Shown here in pieces: positions 23,066 through 33,339 of a stretch of DNA of 64,000 nucleotides (the stretch's first letter is position 1; each line of letters opens with the position of its first letter). A model generated the notes under the pieces. It searched no databases. It worked only from the letters and a program-made list of their open reading frames with translations, and was not told the DNA's origin. Location of the stretch: NCBI GenBank assembly GCA_024741835.1, contig JAENRP010000182.1, positions 1 through 64,000 on the forward strand, written 5' to 3'. Origin of the DNA: Diplocarpon mali. Taxonomy: Eukaryota; Ascomycota; Leotiomycetes; Helotiales; Drepanopezizaceae. Position numbers and translations under genes: made by a program.

Positions 23066-23537
23066 TCTACTTTTTATATACTTATACCTCTTTATTCTCT
23101 ATTTATTATTCTATTTAATATATATTCTTTATTCTACTTTATTCTTTATATAATCTACCCTTTGATTATTTCCTTTATATACAACTTTTTAACGCTTACC
23201 TTTGAAATATCATCCTTACCTTTAAAGAATTATCATTTACTAATTATAAGTCCTTATATGCGTTATACCCTACTTTTGTTCTTACTTCTAAGCTTATTAT
23301 GCCTACTTTTCCTTTGTGCACTAGCGCGATTCCAAACTCTATAAATAAGCCTCTCCTTATATGACGATTTTACTTTTTTTACTTTCTTTATAACCCTACT
23401 AGACCTATAATACTAGTACTACTACTATTATCTTTCTATTATTAATCTTTTTTAATATAGGCCTCTTATATTATTAATCTTTCTTAAATAATTATCTCTT
23501 CGTTTAAAGCTACCCCTTTGCCGACTAATTTATTATA
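23066..23537 (+). other. AT-rich spacer between ORF3 and ORF4
   Basis: Very AT-rich, with runs such as TTTATTCTTTATATAATC. A 60-residue hydrophobic open stretch at 23162-23344 is not preserved in a way that argues for coding. The true ORF4 start may lie in its last 100 bp. Nothing else seen. Confidence 0.5.
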
Positions 23538-24422
23538 GCACTACTAAGCTTAAATAAGAAAGCTATACTTAAGAAGAATATATCAGTTATTGCCTTAAGT
23601 AGCAAGTTAATAAATACTACTAGCAATAAGCTAATATTAAAAGGTGGCTTTTTATAAGAGGGCAAGTTATTAAGATTATTAGAAGATATAGTAAGTACTT
23701 ATAGAATGTTAGGTAAAATAGAATAATAGGTATTTCTAAACTTATCTATTAAAGTATTAAACTATAGAATCTTTGCAATTAAAGAAGGATTTTTAGGCTT
23801 TAATGATTTTCTTAAGAATAAGCTTAAGATAAAGGGAATCAATTATGAAAAATTCCTATAGGAATATTAAGGGTATGCTAATTTAGTCGATCTATTTCGA
23901 AAGAATTGAGATAAGAAAAATGAGTATATAAAAAGGTTATTGCAATTTATAAGTAGCACTTATAGTATACTTTTTCAAATATACTTTATAATTGATATTA
24001 CTATTAATAATGCCTTATAAGGGCTTGGCAAAATTTTTAAGATATATTAACTAGTAGCAAAGGCTATATAGGTATTAAATCATTTTACTATCTAAGAGGG
24101 TATGAAAAAGCTATAAGGAAATAGTGCGTAAGGTAGAAAATTTATAGGTTTTTTAAGTACTATTATCTACTCTGCTATTTAAACTATAAAGGACAGCCCC
24201 TTTTAGTATAATAATATTATATTACTAGATTAAATAGTTCTAGATACCCTTGGTTTATAATAGTTATAATATAGTTTACTTATTATAAAGGAAAAGATAA
24301 TCTATCTAATTAAGTATATTATAAACTACTTTAATAATAAGATAGAAAGATAAGAGTTTATTATACCTACTACTTAGAAAATGCTACTACTCTTAAAAGA
24401 TTTAACTAATAAGTAAAATTTG

Positions 24423-24445
24423 ACTCGTAGGCCTGGCCTATAGGT
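24423..24445. repeat. 23-bp palindrome in ORF4 (1)
   Basis: Reads LTRRPGLQV in phase; counterpart 53377-53399. Confidence 0.82.
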
Positions 24446-24608
24446 GGAAGTACTATATAAGGAGGATGTCCTTAAGCTGGAGGTACTTATAATACCTAAA
24501 ACTTAAATAGCTAACTATTGCAATTACTAATTATTAGACTTAGACGAGTTTGATTTACTATCCTTAAAGATGCCTTAAATACTTAGAACACTAGTAGTAA
24601 AGAAGTTG

Positions 24609-24631
24609 ACTTGTAAGCCTAGCCTATAGGT
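24609..24631. repeat. 23-bp palindrome in ORF4 (2)
   Basis: Reads LTCKPSLQV in phase; counterpart 53191-53213, which keeps more GC. Confidence 0.82.
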
Positions 24632-25838
24632 TAGAATATATAATGATATAGACTCTAAAGATGATCTGATAAATAAAGAGAATAACCCTATTACTAATAT
24701 AATAGAAATTTTTAATAATACTAAGAAGGATATAGCTGATATTATATAAACCTTTTCCAAAGACTTATAAAAATTTGTTTTGAAATTCTATAAGTTAATA
24801 ATAAAGCGTTTGAAAAAGGAAGGTTAAGGAGAAGTTTTACTAGTATAGGAAGCGATGGCAAAAGCTGTTAAATAAATTATAAAGCTATAATAAGACGAAT
24901 TTTCTATAAATAATATTATATATTTCTTTATTAAGTATAAGAAATCGAAGGGCAACTACTATATCCTTAAAGAAAAGTCAGAAAATAATATAATAATTAT
25001 ATCTATAGAGTATTATAAAGTTCCCTTTAATATTAAGATAATACTTTAATATAGCGATAGATTTAAGATTATAGTAATACTAGAGATAAAGATACAATTG
25101 AGCAAATTTGTAATAGGGATATTCAAGGACTTTAGTTTCGAAAAATTTTATACTTTATATAAACGATAATATATATAATATTATAAGCTAATAATAGTAT
25201 CTCTAACTAATAAGTAAGTTTCCTCTAATATATATAAATTTTATACTACACTCGACTTAAAGTTATTTTTACTATACTTAAGGAATTATGCAATTATGGC
25301 TATTAGTAATAGAATAGCAAGCCAGGTTAAGAAAGATATATTATTAGATTTCGCTAAGTTTAAGGTAAAGCCTAAAGCTTTAAAATTATTTTATAATATC
25401 GCTTAGACTTCCGCTTAGTATAATGCTATACTAATTAATAACAATTTAATATTACTTTATAGCAAAGGTTTTTTAAATATATTTAAATTGTTTAGCTGCG
25501 CTTTCCTAAGTACTATACGTATATATAGTTATAGTAATTGTAGAAAGAATTCATTTTTAACATTAGTATAAAAGGAGCTAGAAATATACTAATACTATTT
25601 CTAAACTTTAAATAAGAAGCTAAGCCCCCCCTTTGCCTTCCTCTATAATATGACTTATAGCTTAATATAGCAGACCTTAAGGATGTACTATAGTTTGTAT
25701 CTTAGTGCTTTATTAACTTATTATAATTCTTTATATAAGCTAGTAGTATATCCTAAGCTTATATAGTTTATAAGTATTAACTACTATTTGCGAATTATTT
25801 CTATTAAGATTAATACTAATATAAGATTTGTAAGATTG

Positions 25839-25861
25839 ACTCCTAGGCCTGGCTCGCGGGT
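25839..25861. repeat. 23-bp palindrome in ORF4 (3)
   Basis: Reads LTPRPGSRV in phase; follows the conserved LYN..QQ block as in ORF3; counterpart 51961-51983. Confidence 0.82.
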
Positions 25862-26660
25862 TAATCCACTTAATAATAGAACTATTAACTACTATATGAT
25901 TCCGGCAGTTAAACAATCGACTAGAGAATTTGCTATATAAGAAAAGTCTTATAAGTCATTTATACTTATACCCTATCGCCTTAAGAACTCTTAATAGATC
26001 TTATTGAATCTAGTATAAAGCGCAGTTTAATAGAAAGAATTAAATACTAAGGATAGAACAATTCTAAAGGAGTATATCTTTAATAAGACTACTCTATTCT
26101 TAGTATTTATAAGATAAGGCACCTTTATTAACTTAGATTCTAATAGAGAACTTGGAAAGGGTGGTTTTCTTATTGTTAGTAATAACTATATAGAAGTTAT
26201 TAGTAATAAATCACTTAAGAATAGCGCTGACTTAAAAGAATTTATTATCGATTCTATTTATATAAAGAAACTAAGTATAGTAAGATAGAGTATTGCTAGA
26301 GAAGCCTTAGCTAAGTTTTATATAACGCTTAGTATAACAAAAGGTAGTCTACTATTAGACGCTCTTATAAGAAGACAATTATAAAGTGATCTATTAGTAG
26401 TAATAACTATAAAGGATTTGTTTGCAAAAGATATATCTTAGCTAATAGCATATTTAAAGAAGTATAAATAAGAACTTTTTAAAGATTTTGCTAGTACTTA
26501 AAAGCTGGTTTAATAACTAGAGCTATAATTGTATAGCGATAAGTCTTAGATAAAGACTAAGGATATAGATAATAATATTAAAGCTAATAATAAAATTAAT
26601 AAGATAATACTCCTTAAGAAGTATAGCATTAAGAAGCCTTATATAAAGACACTTGATATA

Positions 26661-26683
26661 ACTCTTAGGCTTAGCTTACAACT
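26661..26683. repeat. 23-bp palindrome in ORF4 (4)
   Basis: Damaged copy reading TLRLSLQL in phase; counterpart 51139-51161. Confidence 0.75.
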
Positions 26684-27072
26684 TGATCTATCAAAGGGTA
26701 AAGCTAAGGAAGTAGTATTTATAGAATCTCCTGCCTCCTCCTCTTCTATTATTAACAATTCCTTTAAAGATGATAATAATAATAATAACAATAACGCTAT
26801 TATATAAGTCTCTCTCTCTATTAATAGAAGCCGCTAAAGTATACTAGTATTTGCTTAAACTATTAAAGCTCTTATTATATTAAGACCTATCTCGTTAGAT
26901 ACTAATAGCAATATTATAAGAAGAAGTGGTCGTTTGGCAAAGAGAGTATTATCTAATAATAGATCTCCTTGCCCTTTAAAGAGAACTAAGGAAAATTAAT
27001 ATCTAGGTTAGTACTATTTTTAATTGTTTTTGCGATTCTATAGCTTATTTGTTTTACTAGTTTTATTTTCTA

Positions 27073-27095
27073 ACTCCTGGGCCTAGCCTATAGGT
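27073..27095. repeat. 23-bp palindrome beside the gap
   Basis: Arms ACTCCTGGGCC and AGCCTATAGGT, downstream of the ORF4 stop and 10 bp from the N run. Counterpart 50727-50749, also next to a gap. Confidence 0.82.
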
Positions 27096-27105
27096 GAAAA
27101 GCTAT

Positions 27106-27168
27106 NNNNNNNNNNNNNNNNNNNNNNNNNNNNNNNNNNNNNNNNNNNNNNNNNNNNNNNNNNNNNNN
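27106..27168. other. Assembly gap (63 N)
   Basis: Run of N. The same place in gypsy-3 is also a gap (50586-50702), where a TA repeat borders it. Confidence 0.99.
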
Positions 27169-27348
27169 AACTTCCCTTTTTTCTTTTTACCTTTAATAAT
27201 AATATAGCCTTAGTTTAAGCCTTTTAATATATTAGTTTTCTCGCACTTAAGGTTTGCTAGTAATTAATATGCTATTGCTTTAACTTATATTATTTTATAT
27301 TCTTTACTAATAGTAGTAGGGGCTACTACTTTTATTATTTAAAATATA

Positions 27349-27593
27349 TATAAAGACTTAAGATAGATAAGTCTTATAATATATATTATATAATCGGCGT
27401 AGGATAGAGGGAGGATAAAAGGGCTATCTTCTATATATAGAAATAGCGCGTATTACTATAGTATTAAATATACCTTATACTTAGGACTTATTCCTAATAT
27501 CTTATTTAAAAGAGCCCGCTTATAGTACTTCCTCCTTTTGTTTTTAGGTCTTCCCTTAGGCCTATTCTTATATTGTCTCCCCTCTGTTTTATA
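27349..27593 (+). repeat. 3' LTR of gypsy-1
   Basis: 245 bp; direct repeat of 11833-12077. Ends GTTTTATA, then the CTAC duplication and resumed copia-A coding sequence. Confidence 0.88.
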
Positions 27594-29615
27594 CTACTCG
27601 ATAGTAATACTATTAAGCCGAACTAATAACCCCTCTCTTTAAGCTTAGGTATATTAAGCGCACCTACTGATTAACGACCTGCTAATCGCTTAAAGGCCAA
27701 ATAGACTATTCCTATTATTTGCGAATTACTTAAAGTATAGAATAACTTTAATATTATTATTCCTTTAGTTAAAGCACCTATAGTAAAGGATATTCCTAAA
27801 ATAGGTATAAGTAATAATAAGCCTTTACTACTAGAAAGCAATTCCTTAAATAATAAGCCTATAGAACCTATAGCCGAACCTACGCCTTTAAAGAGGAATA
27901 GAGACTTAGAATTAAAAGATACCTTAAATGAACGCGAGTCTAAGCGTATCTAGGCTATAATAGCGCATAGGATCTATAAGCTTAAACTCTAATAGAGCTT
28001 TAATAAAGATAATGCGTTCTTAGCCGTTAAGGGAATAATGAAAATCTCTCTTCTAAAGACGTATAATAAAGCTATTAACGACCTAAAGAATAGAGTAGTA
28101 TAAAATAAGATAATCTAAAAGGAGATAAGCTCTCTTATTGCAAATAGTATATAAATAGAGGAACTGATACTAAAGGATATAAACCTAGTATTAATAAAGT
28201 AGGTCTTTATAATTAAGATATATGCAGATAGGACCTTAGAATATTATAAAGCAAGGCTTATAGCTAAGGGCTTCTTCTAATAGTATAAAGAAGACTACTT
28301 CGACATATTCGCGCCGACAGTTTGCATAAATACCCTTTGCATATTTATAGTAATAGTAGCCGCTAAGGACCTTAAATGCAGATAGTATAATATTAAAAAT
28401 GCATTTACCAAAGCAATTATAAAGGAACGGATTTTTCTCTCCCAACCTAATAGTATTCCTATATATGCTAGCTACTCCCTTTATATACTTCGCAGTATCT
28501 ATAAGCTTAAATAATTAGCCTATAATTAGAACCTCTTATATAGTTCTACTTTAGTAGAAATAGGATTTATTTAAAGCCTAGCTAACCCTTATCTATTTAC
28601 CTATACTAAGCGTAGAATCAAATTGCTACTATATATTAATAATATTACTATAGCTATAAAAACAACTACTCAATTGGATTAGTTCTTTATAATAATTCGG
28701 AAACGTTTTAATACCAAGGATCTAAAGGGAATTCATAAGATCCTTAGCATCTGTATTATAAGGAACTGCTCTACTTAAGAACTTTAGTTAGATTAAGAGC
28801 AGTATATTAAAAAGATCCTAGATTGAATAGGACTCTTTACTTATACTCCTAACTTTAAGCTAAAGCGTACTTTAATTAAAAGAAAGTATAATAAGTTAGA
28901 GCCTATTAATAAAAATAAGTAAAAAGAAGATTTAAAGAAGTACTAATAGGATATTAGAGCAATTATATATACTATAGTATATATAAGACTAAATATCGCT
29001 TTTATTATTAAGCAACTTAGTTAGAACCTAAAGGATCTAACAATTTAATATAAGAATATAGTCAAGCGATTTAAAAGGTACCTTCGATTAATAATTATAT
29101 AAAAGGTAAGATATAGATTAATGAAATATATAAGCGCAAAGCTTAAGGTATATACTGATTCTAACTAGGCAAATATAAAAGGTTAGAAAAGTATATTTAA
29201 AAGTATAGTAATACTATATAGTAGACCTATATTATAAGAAAGTAGAAAGTAGAAATCAGTAGCTACTATAAGCACTAAGGCTGAATATATATTAATATTA
29301 TTAAATTATAAGTAAGGATTATAAATCGCTTAAGTTTTAAAAAATATAGGTTTTATTAAGTATATTAGATAAGATAAGAACTATATTAATCTTTAAGTAG
29401 ATAATATAAGGGCGATTGCACTTATAAAGAATCTATACTTATATAAGTAATTAAAATATATTAATATTACCTACTACTTTATCTATAACCTTATTATAAA
29501 GAATAAGTTATCAATTATTTATATCTTAATTAATTAAATAGTAGTAGATGGATTTATAAAGCTATTAAAAATAGTTGCAAAGTTTAAAGCGTTTAAAAAT
29601 ATACTAAGGTTATAA
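27594..29615 (+). pseudogene. Copia-A RT-RNase H, right part, RIP-inactivated
   Basis: Continuation of the frame broken at 11832. It has an integrase-RT linker, RT with ARLIAKGFFQQYKEDYFDIF (about 28255), CRQYNIKNAFTKA (about 28378), RSIYKLKQ (about 28494) and the active site YINN at 28632-28643 (normally YVDD, both Asp lost). RNase H follows with YTDSNQANIKG (about 29153) and STKAEYI (about 29272). It stops at TAA 29613-29615; copia-A' has TAG at the same codon, so this is probably the real end. Confidence 0.85.
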
Positions 29616-29936
29616 AAGATAGTAGGGGCTTAATAGGCTTAAGGACGACTCTTAGGCCTACCTTATAAGTTAGGTTATATAGTCTTATAAAGTAAAGTTT
29701 TTTTTAAATCAACTCTTAAGCTTAGACTATAAGTCAAGTTATATAGTCTTATAAAGGAACGCTTTTAAAAATTTGACTTTTAATCCTACCTTATAAGTAA
29801 GATTAGTAATTTCAATAGAGGTTACTATTAATTGATTATTTTTAATTTAAAGAGATACTTAAGAGTTAGATTAGCGTAAAAGGATAGTTATTATTTTCCT
29901 AACTGTAGGTCAATCGGAGTAAGGTCTAAGTAAAGG
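29616..29936 (+). other. Copia-A 3' untranslated region with three palindromes
   Basis: Palindromes at 29648-29670, 29712-29734 and 29776-29798. Copia-A' has the same three at 30953-30975, 30889-30911 and 30824-30846. The last 30 bases before the LTR are purine-rich (GGAGTAAGG, AAGTAAAGG) and include the likely polypurine tract. Confidence 0.7.
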
Positions 29937-30131
29937 TATTAAGATAAATGATATAGCTATTACTCTAATATATTATCATATAACCCTACTGCTTAATTAA
30001 TAGGATATTGATATATATATAGCTATAGGTAAGAAAGGGGTAACCTTCCTTCCTTAACTCTTATTAATATATTAACCATCGACCTTTAGAAGTTTCCTAT
30101 ACCTACTGCGCCGACTCACTTAAGCTTAATA
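29937..30131 (+). repeat. 3' LTR of copia-A
   Basis: 195 bp, direct repeat of 8227-8421. Confidence 0.88.
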
Positions 30132-30136
30132 GAGAA
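30132..30136 (+). repeat. Target site duplication of copia-A (right)
   Basis: GAGAA, as at 8222-8226. Confidence 0.8.
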
Positions 30137-30315
30137 TAAAGCATATTAATATCAAGTTCTATTATATTCGGCAAGAGCTTTAGAAAGGCTATTTAGACCT
30201 TTAGTATACTAATACTAAAGATAACGCTGCTGATAGACTTACTAAGAGCTTAAATAGCTTTAATTATACCGCCTTTATTAAATTATTAAATATAAAGGTT
30301 CTATACCTTGATTAA
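30137..30315 (+). pseudogene. Copia-B RNase H C-terminal end
   Basis: Continues the frame broken at 8221: KHINIKFYYIRQELQKG with stops for Gln, then ADRLTKSLN and FIKLLNIKVLYLD, ending at TAA 30313-30315. ADRLTK is the usual end-of-RNase H motif of copia Pol (A-D-x-L-T-K). The matching piece of copia-B' is on the minus strand at 376-560. Confidence 0.85.
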
Positions 30316-30490
30316 AGGGTGATTTTTTTTTATACTTCTATTATAGGGTATTTTTTTTACACTTCTATTAAGGGGTGATTTTTTTTTACTCCTAGGCCGG
30401 GCCTGCGAGTTGATTTTAACTTATTAAGGGGTGGATTTCCTACTCTAAAGTAGAGCGCGCTAAGCGAACTCTATTCTATTTCTAATATCT
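30316..30490 (+). other. Copia-B 3' untranslated region, truncated by copia-A'
   Basis: T-rich units like those at 303-390, a well-preserved palindrome at 30388-30410 (arms ACTCCTAGGCC and GGCCTGCGAGT), and GTGGATTTCCTACTC as in copia-B'. It stops where copia-A' is inserted; the copia-B 3' LTR must lie beyond the window. Confidence 0.7.
30388..30410. repeat. 23-bp palindrome, near-intact copy
   Basis: Left arm ACTCCTAGGCC, centre G, right arm GGCCTGCGAGT; one of the least damaged copies. Noncoding context; counterpart 280-302. Confidence 0.88.
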
Positions 30491-30685
30491 TATTAAGCTT
30501 AAGTAAGTCGGCGCAATAGGTAAAGGAGGCTTTTAAAGGTCGATAGTTAATATATTAATAAGAGTTAAGGAAGGAAGGTTACCCCTTTCTTCCTTATAGT
30601 TATATATGTATTAATATCCTATTAACTAAGTAGTAGGGTTATATGATAATATATTAGAGTAATAGCTATATTACTTATCTTAATA
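30491..30685 (-). repeat. 3' LTR of copia-A'
   Basis: 195 bp, reverse complement of the copia-A LTRs; boundaries TATTAAGCTT and TCTTAATA. Confidence 0.86.
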
Positions 30686-31007
30686 CCTTTACTTAAACCT
30701 TACTCTAATTGACCTATAGTTAGGAAAATAATAATTATCCTTTTACGCTAATCCAACTCTTAAGTATCTCTTTAAATTAAAAATAATTAATTAATAGCAA
30801 CCTTTATTAAAATTGCTAATCCTATTCGCAAGGTAGGACTAAGAGTCAAATTTCCTAAAAGCGTTCTTTTATAAGATTATATAACTTAACTTATAATCTA
30901 AGCCTAAGAGTCAATTTAAAAAAAACTTTCCTTTATAAGACTATATGACCTAACTCGTAAGGTAGGCTTAAGAGTCGTCTTTAAGCCTATTAAGCCCCTA
31001 CTATCTT

Positions 31008-32346
31008 CTATAACTTTAATATATCTTTAAATGCTTTAAACTTTGCAACTATCTTTAATAGCTTTATAAATCTATCTACTACTATTTAATTAGTTAAGAT
31101 ATAGGTAATCGATAACTTATTCTTTATAATAAGGTCTTAAATAAAGTAGTAGGTAATATTAATATATTTTAATCGCTTATATAAGTATAGATTCTTTATA
31201 AGTATAATCGCCCTTATATTATCTACTTAAAGATTAATATAGTTCCTATCTTATTTAATATACTTAATAAAATCTATATCTTTTAAAACTTAAGCGATTT
31301 ATAATCCTTACTTACAATTTAATAATATTAATATATATTTAGCCTTAGTACTTATAATAGCTATTAATTTCTACTTCCTACTTTCCTATAATATAGGTCT
31401 ATTATATAGTACTATTACACTTCTAAATATACTTTTCTAACCTTTTATATTTACCTAATTGGAATTAGTATATACCTTAAGCTTTATACTTATATATTTC
31501 ATTAGTCTATATCTTACCTTTTATATAATTATCAATCGAAGGTACCTTTTAAGTCGCTTAACTGCATTCTTATATTAAATCGTCAGATCCTTTAAGTTTT
31601 GATTAAATTACTTAATAATAAAGGCGATATTTGGTCTTATATATACTATAGTATATATAATTGCTCTAATATCCTATTAGTACTTCTTTAGATCTCCTCT
31701 TTACTTATTTTTATTAATAGGCTTTAACTTATTATACTTTCCTTTAATTAGAGTACGCTTTAGCTTAAAGTTAGGAGTATAAGTAGAAAGTCCTATTCAG
31801 TCTAGGATCTTCTTAATATACTATTCTTAATCTAACCAAAGTTCTTAAGTAGAGCGGTTCCTTATAACGCAGATGCTAAAGATCTTATAAATTCCCCTTA
31901 GATCCTTAGTATTAAAACGTTTCTAAATTATTATAAAGAACCAATCTAATTAAGTAATTGTTTTTATAGCTAAAGTAATATTATTAATATATAATAGTAA
32001 CTTGATTTTATACTTAATATAAGTAAATAGATAAGGGTTAGCTAAGCTTTAAACGAATCCCATTTCTATTAAAGTAGAGCTATATAAGAGGTTTTAATTG
32101 CAAGCTAACTATTTAAGCCTATAGATACTACAGAATATATAAAGAGAGTGGCCAGCATATATAAGAATACCATTAGGTTAAGAGAGAAAAATCCATTCCT
32201 TTATAATCGCTTTAGTAAATGTATTCTTAATATCGTATTATCTATATTTAAGGTTCTTAGCAGCTACTATTACTATAAATATGCAAAAGGTATTTATATA
32301 AACTATTAGCGCGAATATATCAAAGTAGTCTTTTCTATACTATTAG
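31008..32346 (-). pseudogene. Copia-A' RT-RNase H fragment
   Basis: Minus-strand homologue of 28276-29615, ending at TAG 31008-31010. Contains the RT active-site region and RNase H, heavily RIP-mutated. Its upstream part is removed by the gypsy-2 insertion. Confidence 0.8.
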
Positions 32347-32591
32347 TATAGAGACCTAAAATGGATAGGTCTTATAATATATATTATATAATCGGCGCAA
32401 GATAGTAGGAGGATAAAAGGGCCATTTTCTATATATAGAAATAGCGTATATTGCCATAGTATTAAATATACCCTATACTTAGGACTTATTCTTAATATCT
32501 TATTTAAAAGAGCCTACTTATAGTGCTTCCTCCTCTTGTTTTTAAGTCTTCCCTTAAGCCTATTCTTATATTATCTCCCTTCTATTTTATA
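32347..32591 (+). repeat. 5' LTR of gypsy-2
   Basis: 245 bp, matching 11833-12077. The left neighbour is copia-A' RT; the last five bases before it are ATTAG, the expected target duplication, whose partner is outside the window. Confidence 0.86.
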
Positions 32592-33339
32592 TTAATAATT
32601 TACGCAAGGACCGATTTCTTAAGATTTCTATCCTTATATAACCTTATCGATCTCTTAGTTTATAGATAAGAGATTAGCCTTTGAAATACGTCTTTAAAAC
32701 ACTTATAGTATTTTAATTAACTTTAAAACCCTTATCCTTAATCGCTTAGTTATTTAAGACTATCGATTTTCATTTAACAACTATTAATAACCTTAGACTT
32801 TCCCTTTTTAACTCTACTTTAAAAACCCTTATTCTTTTCCTTAACTCTGAGATTTTCGGAATTTTCGGCTTCTTAGTATAAAAAGTTTAGCAAACCTTAT
32901 AATAGTAATCTTAAATAGCAGTAGTTTTAAATACTTAAGTAATACTAAGCGTAAACTCTAATTGAAAGTGCCTCTTTAGAATCCTTAGAAATCCGAATCT
33001 GATAATTTAGCCGCTTTAGCTTAATAAAACTTTAAAAATTGCCTTAGAATCGTCTCTAAAGACCCCTTTATTCTAAAGACTAATAGGAATTAGCCTAAAG
33101 GCTAAAAAGAATCTTAGATATAAACCTTATCTTAGAAATTAGTCTTAGATTAAGTAAACCTTATCTTATTACAATTAATTGTAATACTTTTATTAATTGT
33201 TTAATACCTACTTAGAATCTTTTAGCAAACTCGGATTAAACTTTTAATAGAATCTAGAATTTTACTCCTAGGCTTAGCTTATAAGTAAGAGGATAAAAAG
33301 ACGTCTTTAAATAACTTAGGACTACTACCTACTTTTTTA
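32592..33339 (+). other. Gypsy-2 leader
   Basis: Homologous to 12078-12825; carries the primer-site region (TTTACGCAAGGACCG) and a palindrome at 33264-33286. No coding sequence seen. Confidence 0.6.

Larger units (their letters stand above)
23538..27011 (+). pseudogene. Gypsy-1 ORF4, paralogue of ORF3, RIP-inactivated
   Basis: Frame 0, about 1,150 codons to TAG 27009-27011; no clear ATG, start inferred from where gypsy-1 and gypsy-3 become jointly readable. N-terminus: LKGGF, LLEDIVSTYRMLGKIE-stop-stop-VFLNLS, QVLNHF followed by IQEGMKKLQGN (about 24070-24125). Middle: KDLQKFVLKFYKLIIKRLKK (about 24757), whose gypsy-3 copy stays open for 84 residues. Conserved block FLYNMTYSLIQQTLRMYYSL (25638-25697). 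C-terminus: low-complexity D/N-rich run (26770-26800), then RRSGRLAKRVLSNNRSPCP, a basic patch. Palindromes at 24423, 24609, 25839 and 26661 are all in phase. No known domain recognised. Confidence 0.7.
27012..27348 (+). other. Gypsy-1 3' noncoding region with a gap
   Basis: Contains a palindrome at 27073-27095, the 63-N gap, and about 180 bp of AT-rich sequence up to the LTR. I see no purine-rich tract directly before the LTR; the last bases are TTATTTAAAATATA. Confidence 0.6.
11833..27593 (+). mobile_element. Gypsy-1: 15.8-kb Ty3/gypsy element with two extra ORFs
   Basis: Direct 245-bp LTRs (11833-12077, 27349-27593) and a 4-5 bp duplication define the ends. Contents in order: leader, Gag-protease (frame 1), RT-RNase H-integrase (frame 0), ORF3 (frame 1), ORF4 (frame 0), an assembly gap, short 3' region. 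RT before integrase is the Ty3/gypsy order. The usual fungal gypsy is 5-8 kb, so the 7.5 kb after integrase is extra. The same arrangement is seen in gypsy-3, and as far as ORF3 in gypsy-2, so it belongs to the family and is not an accident of one copy. The terminal TG...CA is RIP-changed to TA...TA. Confidence 0.9.
8227..30131 (+). mobile_element. Copia-A Ty1/copia LTR retrotransposon, split by gypsy-1
   Basis: Two 195-bp LTRs (8227-8421 and 29937-30131) in direct orientation, flanked by GAGAA on both sides. Removing the 15.76-kb gypsy insertion leaves about 6.1 kb, normal for a copia element. The two halves rejoin in frame across the gypsy element: the protein before 11832 ends GILL and continues DSNTIKPN after 27597. 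The host copia-B RNase H also rejoins across copia-A. LTR ends TATTAAG...CTTAATA are RIP forms of the canonical TG...CA. Confidence 0.9.
30491..32346 (-). mobile_element. Copia-A' (second copia-A copy), cut by gypsy-2
   Basis: Minus-strand copy of the copia-A 3' half: LTR 30491-30685, 3' untranslated region with three palindromes, then RNase H and RT. It is cut in RT at 32346 by gypsy-2; the rest must lie right of the window. It faces copia-A tail to tail across the 359-bp copia-B remnant. Confidence 0.87.

Noticed and set aside
23162..23344. Small hydrophobic membrane protein between ORF3 and ORF4
   Set aside because: AT-rich sequence gives Leu/Ile/Phe-rich frames by chance, and the gypsy-3 counterpart does not support it.
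28236..28445. Minus-strand 69-residue protein
   Set aside because: Antisense to the copia-A RT; likewise 24575-24760, 33550-33792 and 44721-44969 are antisense to gypsy coding regions.
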